Positions 7,968-10,935 of a stretch of DNA of 10,935 nucleotides are shown here, in pieces. A program made the translations under genes and the position numbers. Each line of letters opens with the position of its first letter. The stretch's first letter is position 1. The notes below the pieces were generated by a model that saw nothing but the letters and a program-made list of their open reading frames with translations, was not told where the DNA came from and did no database searches. Origin of the DNA: Polyrhizophydium stewartii (taxonomy: Eukaryota; Chytridiomycota; Chytridiomycetes; Rhizophydiales); assembly GCA_027604665.1 (NCBI GenBank), contig JADGIZ010000627.1, positions 1 through 10,935 on the forward strand, in the 5' to 3' direction.

Positions 7968-9766
7968 ATGACCGCCGAGTCCCTGCCCGCCGCGCAGGCC
8001 GCAGAACACGCCGCCAGCACCGGCGCTGCTGGCACCGCCGCCGCCGCCACCGAGTTGCACGCCCCCAGCAAGGCCACCGCGGCCGAGGCTGCCGGCGCTG
8101 CGGCCGCTGGCGCCGGGACGGACGCCGTGCAGCACGCCGCTGGCGGTGCGCCTGCGACCCAGGCACCCGCGGCCACCGCCGCCACGGGAGGCTCGCTCTA
8201 CGGCGCGGTGCGCTCCTTCATGGTCTCGCCTCCGGCGCCGCCCAAGAAGCCCGCCGCCCCGCGAGTGCTGCCGTCTCGCCCGTCCATCTTTGACGTCGAC
8301 CGGATGGAGCAGGCCCAGGACCCGCTCCTTGGCGTGTTCATCATCTCCCAGGTCGCCGTCGTGCTGTTCATTGCCACCTCGTGCCATGGCCACTACCTGC
8401 GCACGGGCACTCTCTTTGACCCGGACGTCTTTTCCTTGTTCTTTGACGGCCTTTTGGCGCTCGCCTTCTGGGACGCCCGCCTCGTGTTTTCCGCCGCGCC
8501 GGCGCTGCTGGTGCAGCAGTTCGTCGCAGGCGGCTTCGTTCCGCTGGCCACCGCCTGGCCGCTTCAGGCTTCATGGGAGGCCGTCTGGCTTGCCGTGTGG
8601 GTCGGCACGATCCGCACCAGCAGCCTCGCCTGGGTGCGTGCCGCCGAGCAGGCGTGGCGCAAGATGCGCCGCTGCACTGCCTGCACCGCTCACGCTGCCG
8701 CTGGCTGATGCCTTCAACCGCACGCAGCCGCACCGCCTTGTTCTTGCGCTGCACATGGTTGTGCTGCTCATGAAGCAGCACTCGTACTTTGCCGTCAACA
8801 ACGAGTGGCTGCAGTCCGCAGGCGCCGGTGCCGCCGCGTCGTCCGACGCTGCCCGCCAAGCAACTTCGTCCGAGAAGCCCGAGGCCGAAAAGGCTACCCC
8901 TGCCCGCGAAGACGTGACCAAGTCTCTCACCATCGGCAACTTTATGTTTTGGCTCGCCGTCCCCTCGCTTGTCTATGAGACCTCATTCCGCCAGATGCCC
9001 CACTTCCGCCTCATCCACTTTATCTACTACCTCGTCTGGACCCTCATCAGTGCCTTTGGGCTCTACGTCACCGTCGACCACCTGGCGTATCCTGCCGTGC
9101 GCGACTTTGCCGTGAACGGATACATCAACACGTTCATGCTCCTCGTGCCGGCCATGGCCATGTACGTCGTGCTCATCTTCCTGACCATCTCCGAGGTGCG
9201 CTTGCGGCCGTCTGTGTGGTGTTTGCCCGCCGCGGTGCCGCTGCATTGCTGACGGCTGTCGCCGAGCCAGTTTGGCCTCAACACGCTCGCCGAGCTCACG
9301 CGCTTCGACGACCGCGAGTTTTACGGCGACTGGTGGAACGCCATCGGCTACGAGTCGTTCTCGCGCAAGTGGTTCACGCCCGTGCACCGGTTCCTGCACG
9401 CGCACGTCTTTGCGGCCTCGCGGCAGCAGCTTGGCTTGAGCCGCCCCGCGGCCATGGTGCTTGCCTTTACCGTCTCGGCGTTCCTGCACGAGCTCGTCAT
9501 GTTCGCGGTCCTGCCGAACCTGCACATCGACCTGTTCCGCACGCAGATCCTGCAGGTGACGTACATCTGGATGGACTTCAAGATGCCGCCCGCGCGCGCG
9601 AGCTACGGCATCACCAGCTTCTGGGGCGGCTACTTCCTGGTGGGTTTGCCGCGCAGCACGGACCTCGCGCTGCCGCTCGCCGGAGAACTGACCCCGCACG
9701 CAGGGACCACCGTTCTGGGCGATTGCGTACTCGCGCGCCTTCTTCGAGACGCCCGCACCACAATGA
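7968..9766 (+). CDS. ARE-like O-acyltransferase (MBOAT), paralog C
   Basis: Third membrane-bound acyl-CoA-dependent O-acyltransferase of the sterol/diacylglycerol family. Exons: 7968-8633, 8728-9195, 9271-9639 and 9704-9766; 521 residues. Introns: 8634-8727 (branch GCTGAT at 8704), 9196-9270 (GCTGAC at 9248) and 9640-9703 (ACTGAC near 9687). The start is the first ATG after an in-frame TAA. Residues 1 to about 74 are Ala/Thr/Gly-rich low complexity. Membrane segments start near DPLLGVFIISQVAVVLF. Motifs: HSYFAVNN at 240-247 (A has HSYNAYN), SLVYETSFRQMPHFRLI replacing YELEYPRTKDFRPLY, canonical FYGDWWN at 395-401, WFTPVH at 412-417 (A has WNKPVH), His451 in SAFLHELVM, and C-terminal GPPFWAIAYSRAFF. 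A hydrophilic Ala/Ser/Glu stretch follows the HSY motif (about residues 250-280). The intron at the YPRTK position of A and B is absent. The active site looks intact; whether the acceptor is sterol or diacylglycerol cannot be told here. Confidence 0.9.
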
Positions 9767-9952
9767 ACGCCGCTCATGCCACCCCGCGCCGCAGTTACCG
9801 CGCACACCCATTTGCCCAACAAACAGCGCATGTCCAGATTGCACAAGATGCTTAATTGATTGATGTCCATCGCAGTTATACAGGGAGCCGACCGGCACTT
9901 AATACGCCGGATGTTAAAGGGCGGGAGATTGGTGGGTGCAGATGGAATGGGA
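9767..9952. other. Convergent intergenic region between paralog C and the repetitive gene
   Basis: These 186 bp lie between the stop of C and the stop of the minus-strand gene. The centre is AT-richer than its surroundings, with TTAATTGATTGATG at 9853-9866 and TTAATACG at 9899-9906, as expected of 3' flanks on both strands. No gene, hairpin or known motif is evident. Confidence 0.6.
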
Positions 9953-10902
9953 TTACAGGTTCGAGGCGTCGCCCGACGACGACGTGGCGGTGGTGGTCGT
10001 CGTCTTGGGGGCCTCCTTCGCGGGCTCAGCCTTGGTCTCGAACTTGGAGTTGGGCTTGGGCGGCGAGGGCGGGTCGTTCATGGCGGTGGTCGAGGACGTG
10101 GTCGTCTTGGGGGCCTCCTTCGCGGGCTCAGCCTTGGTCTCGACCTTGGAGTTGGGCTTGGGCGGCGAGGGCGGGTCGTTCCTGGCGGTGGTCGAGGACT
10201 TGGTCGTCTTGGGCGTCTCCTTCTTGCTCTCGGTCTTCATGCCCGTCTCCTTCTTGCTCTCGGTCTTCATGCCCGTGTCCTTCTTGCTCTCGGTCTTCAT
10301 GCCCGTGTCCTTCTTGTTATCGGCCTTCTTCTTGTCCTCGGCCTTCTTCTTGTCCTCGGCCTTCTTCTCGTCGGCCTTGCGCTTGCGGTCCTCCTCCTGC
10401 TTGCGCTTGCGGTCCTCCTCCTGCCTCTTGTCGTCGTTGCGGTTCCTGTTGTTGTTGTTGTCGCACGAGACCGAGTCGCGCGACTTGCGGGCAACGTCCG
10501 AGATCAGGCGCTGGATGCGCTTGACAGCGTCGTCGGTCAGGGTGCTGATCTTCTTGGCATCGTTGTACGAGCGGACCACGTCGTTGGCGAGGCTGAGCAG
10601 GATCGTGTCGACGTCGTTGTCGGTGTCGCGCACAACGCGGTTGATGTTGTTCTGGTTGACGCGGCGACCGTTGTCGCGGTTGCTGTTGCTGTTGTTGTTG
10701 CGGTTGTTGCGGTCGTTGCGGTTCTTGTCATCCTTGTTCTTGTCAGACGACTTGGACGTCTCCTTGGACGACGACTCGGTCTTGGACGCCTCGTTGGCCT
10801 TGGCGGCCTCCGCCGTGGTCGTGGCGGCGGCGGCGGCGGCGGCGGCGGCAGGGGCGGTGGCGGCTGTGACGACTCTGGGTCCCGAGGGACATACTCCGAC
10901 AT
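9953..10902 (-). CDS. Lys/Asn/Ser-rich repetitive protein of unknown function, 5' end unresolved
   Basis: I do not recognise this protein. The minus-strand frame is open from TAA at 9953-9955 to the window edge; the convincing coding part runs from about 10870. Codon choice (AAG, AAC, GAG, GAC) matches the expressed genes here, unlike the opposite strand. In order: an alanine run (9 GCC codons) with Thr; a Lys/Ser/Glu stretch; an Arg/Asn-rich segment; a short region with helix-like pattern (DTILLSLANDVVRSYNDAKK and about 30 further residues); then charged in-frame repeats (QEEDRKRK x2, AEDKKK x2, KTESKK-TGM type x3, and a 34-residue Pro/Thr/Lys unit x2); and a Thr/Ser tail ending GDASNL. No membrane segment or GPI tail is visible. 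A signal peptide could lie outside the window. The only nearby ATG (10902-10900) is out of frame with this part, so either an upstream exon is missing or an unusual intron is present. The product is probably largely disordered. The boundary at 10902 is provisional. Confidence 0.6.
9999..10202 (-). repeat. Two 102-bp tandem units in the repetitive gene
   Basis: Units 9999-10100 and 10101-10202 match at 99 of 102 positions, and the first 11 bases of a third copy follow. Each encodes 34 residues containing NDPPSPPKPNSK, ETKAEPAKEAPKTT and SSTTA. The unit is a multiple of three, so copy number can change without frame loss. The few mismatches suggest recent duplication or conversion. Confidence 0.93.
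10214..10320 (-). repeat. 30-bp tandem repeat (10-residue unit)
   Basis: Three full 30-bp units start at 10214, 10244 and 10274, with a partial fourth at 10304-10320. Only single-base changes (CGTCTCC to CGTGTCC) separate the full units. On the coding minus strand they give TGMKTESKK followed by D or E. The fourth unit degenerates where it meets the next repeat type. Confidence 0.92.
10320..10423 (-). repeat. 18-bp and 24-bp tandem repeats in the repetitive gene
   Basis: Two 18-bp units (10320-10337, 10338-10355, partial third) encode AEDKKK-type hexapeptides. Two identical 24-bp units (10376-10399, 10400-10423) encode the octapeptide QEEDRKRK. All units keep the reading frame. With the neighbouring 30-bp and 102-bp repeats they make an almost continuous minisatellite from 9999 to 10423. 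Confidence 0.88.
10823..10849 (-). repeat. GGC/GCC trinucleotide run (nine alanine codons)
   Basis: Nine perfect GGC triplets on the plus strand read as nine GCC alanine codons in the minus-strand repetitive gene. Such a run is prone to length change and lies close to the unresolved 5' end. In the alternative frame from the ATG at 10902 it would read as polyproline. Confidence 0.9.
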
Positions 10903-10935
10903 GATGGATGTGCTGATGCCGTCGCTGACAAGGAA

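Noticed and set aside
7857..8393. N-terminal extension of PNK1 upstream of 7856 on the minus strand
   Set aside because: The frame stays open, but the residues are Gly/Arg-rich noise antisense to the first exon of paralog C. MLPKRAAS at 7856 gives a normal basic start.
9999..10423. CRISPR-like or transposon-derived repeat array
   Set aside because: The units are directly adjacent, have no unique spacers, are multiples of three and lie inside one open frame, so they are coding minisatellites. No terminal inverted repeats or transposase were seen.
9936..10904. Plus-strand open frame (322 codons) with repeated hydrophobic SFLLSVFMPV segments resembling membrane helices
   Set aside because: It is the exact complement of the KTESKK-type repeats on the minus strand. 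The minus strand shows the codon preference of the other genes, and the plus-strand hydrophobicity follows from the complement of Lys/Glu/Ser codons.

Overview
The window looks like nuclear DNA of a compact, GC-rich basidiomycete yeast, most probably Ustilaginomycotina and perhaps Malassezia. The reasons are short spliceosomal introns (62-94 nt, plus two longer ones), a near-invariant GCTGAC branch point, protein sequences of fungal type, strong C/G-ending codon bias and short intergenic gaps. The species is an inference. No tRNA, rRNA, transposon or CRISPR array was seen.

Layout, left to right. (1) 1-1644 (+): 3' part of GDI1, the Rab GDP-dissociation inhibitor, with one 307-nt intron. (2) 1834-4083 (+): a five-exon sterol O-acyltransferase of the ARE/ACAT branch of the MBOAT family ('paralog A'); its first exon is uncertain. 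(3) 4416-6207 (+): a diverged five-exon paralog ('B'). It has substitutions next to the catalytic motif, a 15-residue tandem repeat at the N-terminus and a small upstream ORF whose stop overlaps its start codon. (4) 6279-7856 (-): an intronless DNA 3'-phosphatase/5'-kinase of the PNKP/Pnk1 family, convergent with B (71 bp between stops) and divergent from the next gene (111 bp between starts). (5) 7968-9766 (+): a third, four-exon ARE-like paralog ('C') with an alanine-rich N-terminus. (6) 9953 to the right edge (-): a lysine/asparagine-rich, low-complexity protein made largely of in-frame minisatellites; its 5' end is unresolved.

The theme is neutral-lipid synthesis: three acyl-CoA:acceptor O-acyltransferase paralogs lie within about 8 kb, with a DNA-repair gene inserted between the second and third. 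Intron positions are shared between paralogs, so they arose by duplication of an intron-containing ancestor. Canonical active-site motifs in A and C and altered ones in B suggest functional divergence. In a yeast that takes up host fatty acids, such an expansion could buffer fatty acids as steryl esters or triacylglycerol; this is inference.

The most notable observations are the triple acyltransferase cluster, the altered B paralog with its possible uORF control, the unusual 5' end of A (a 267-nt AG-free tract) and the repeat architecture of the last gene.
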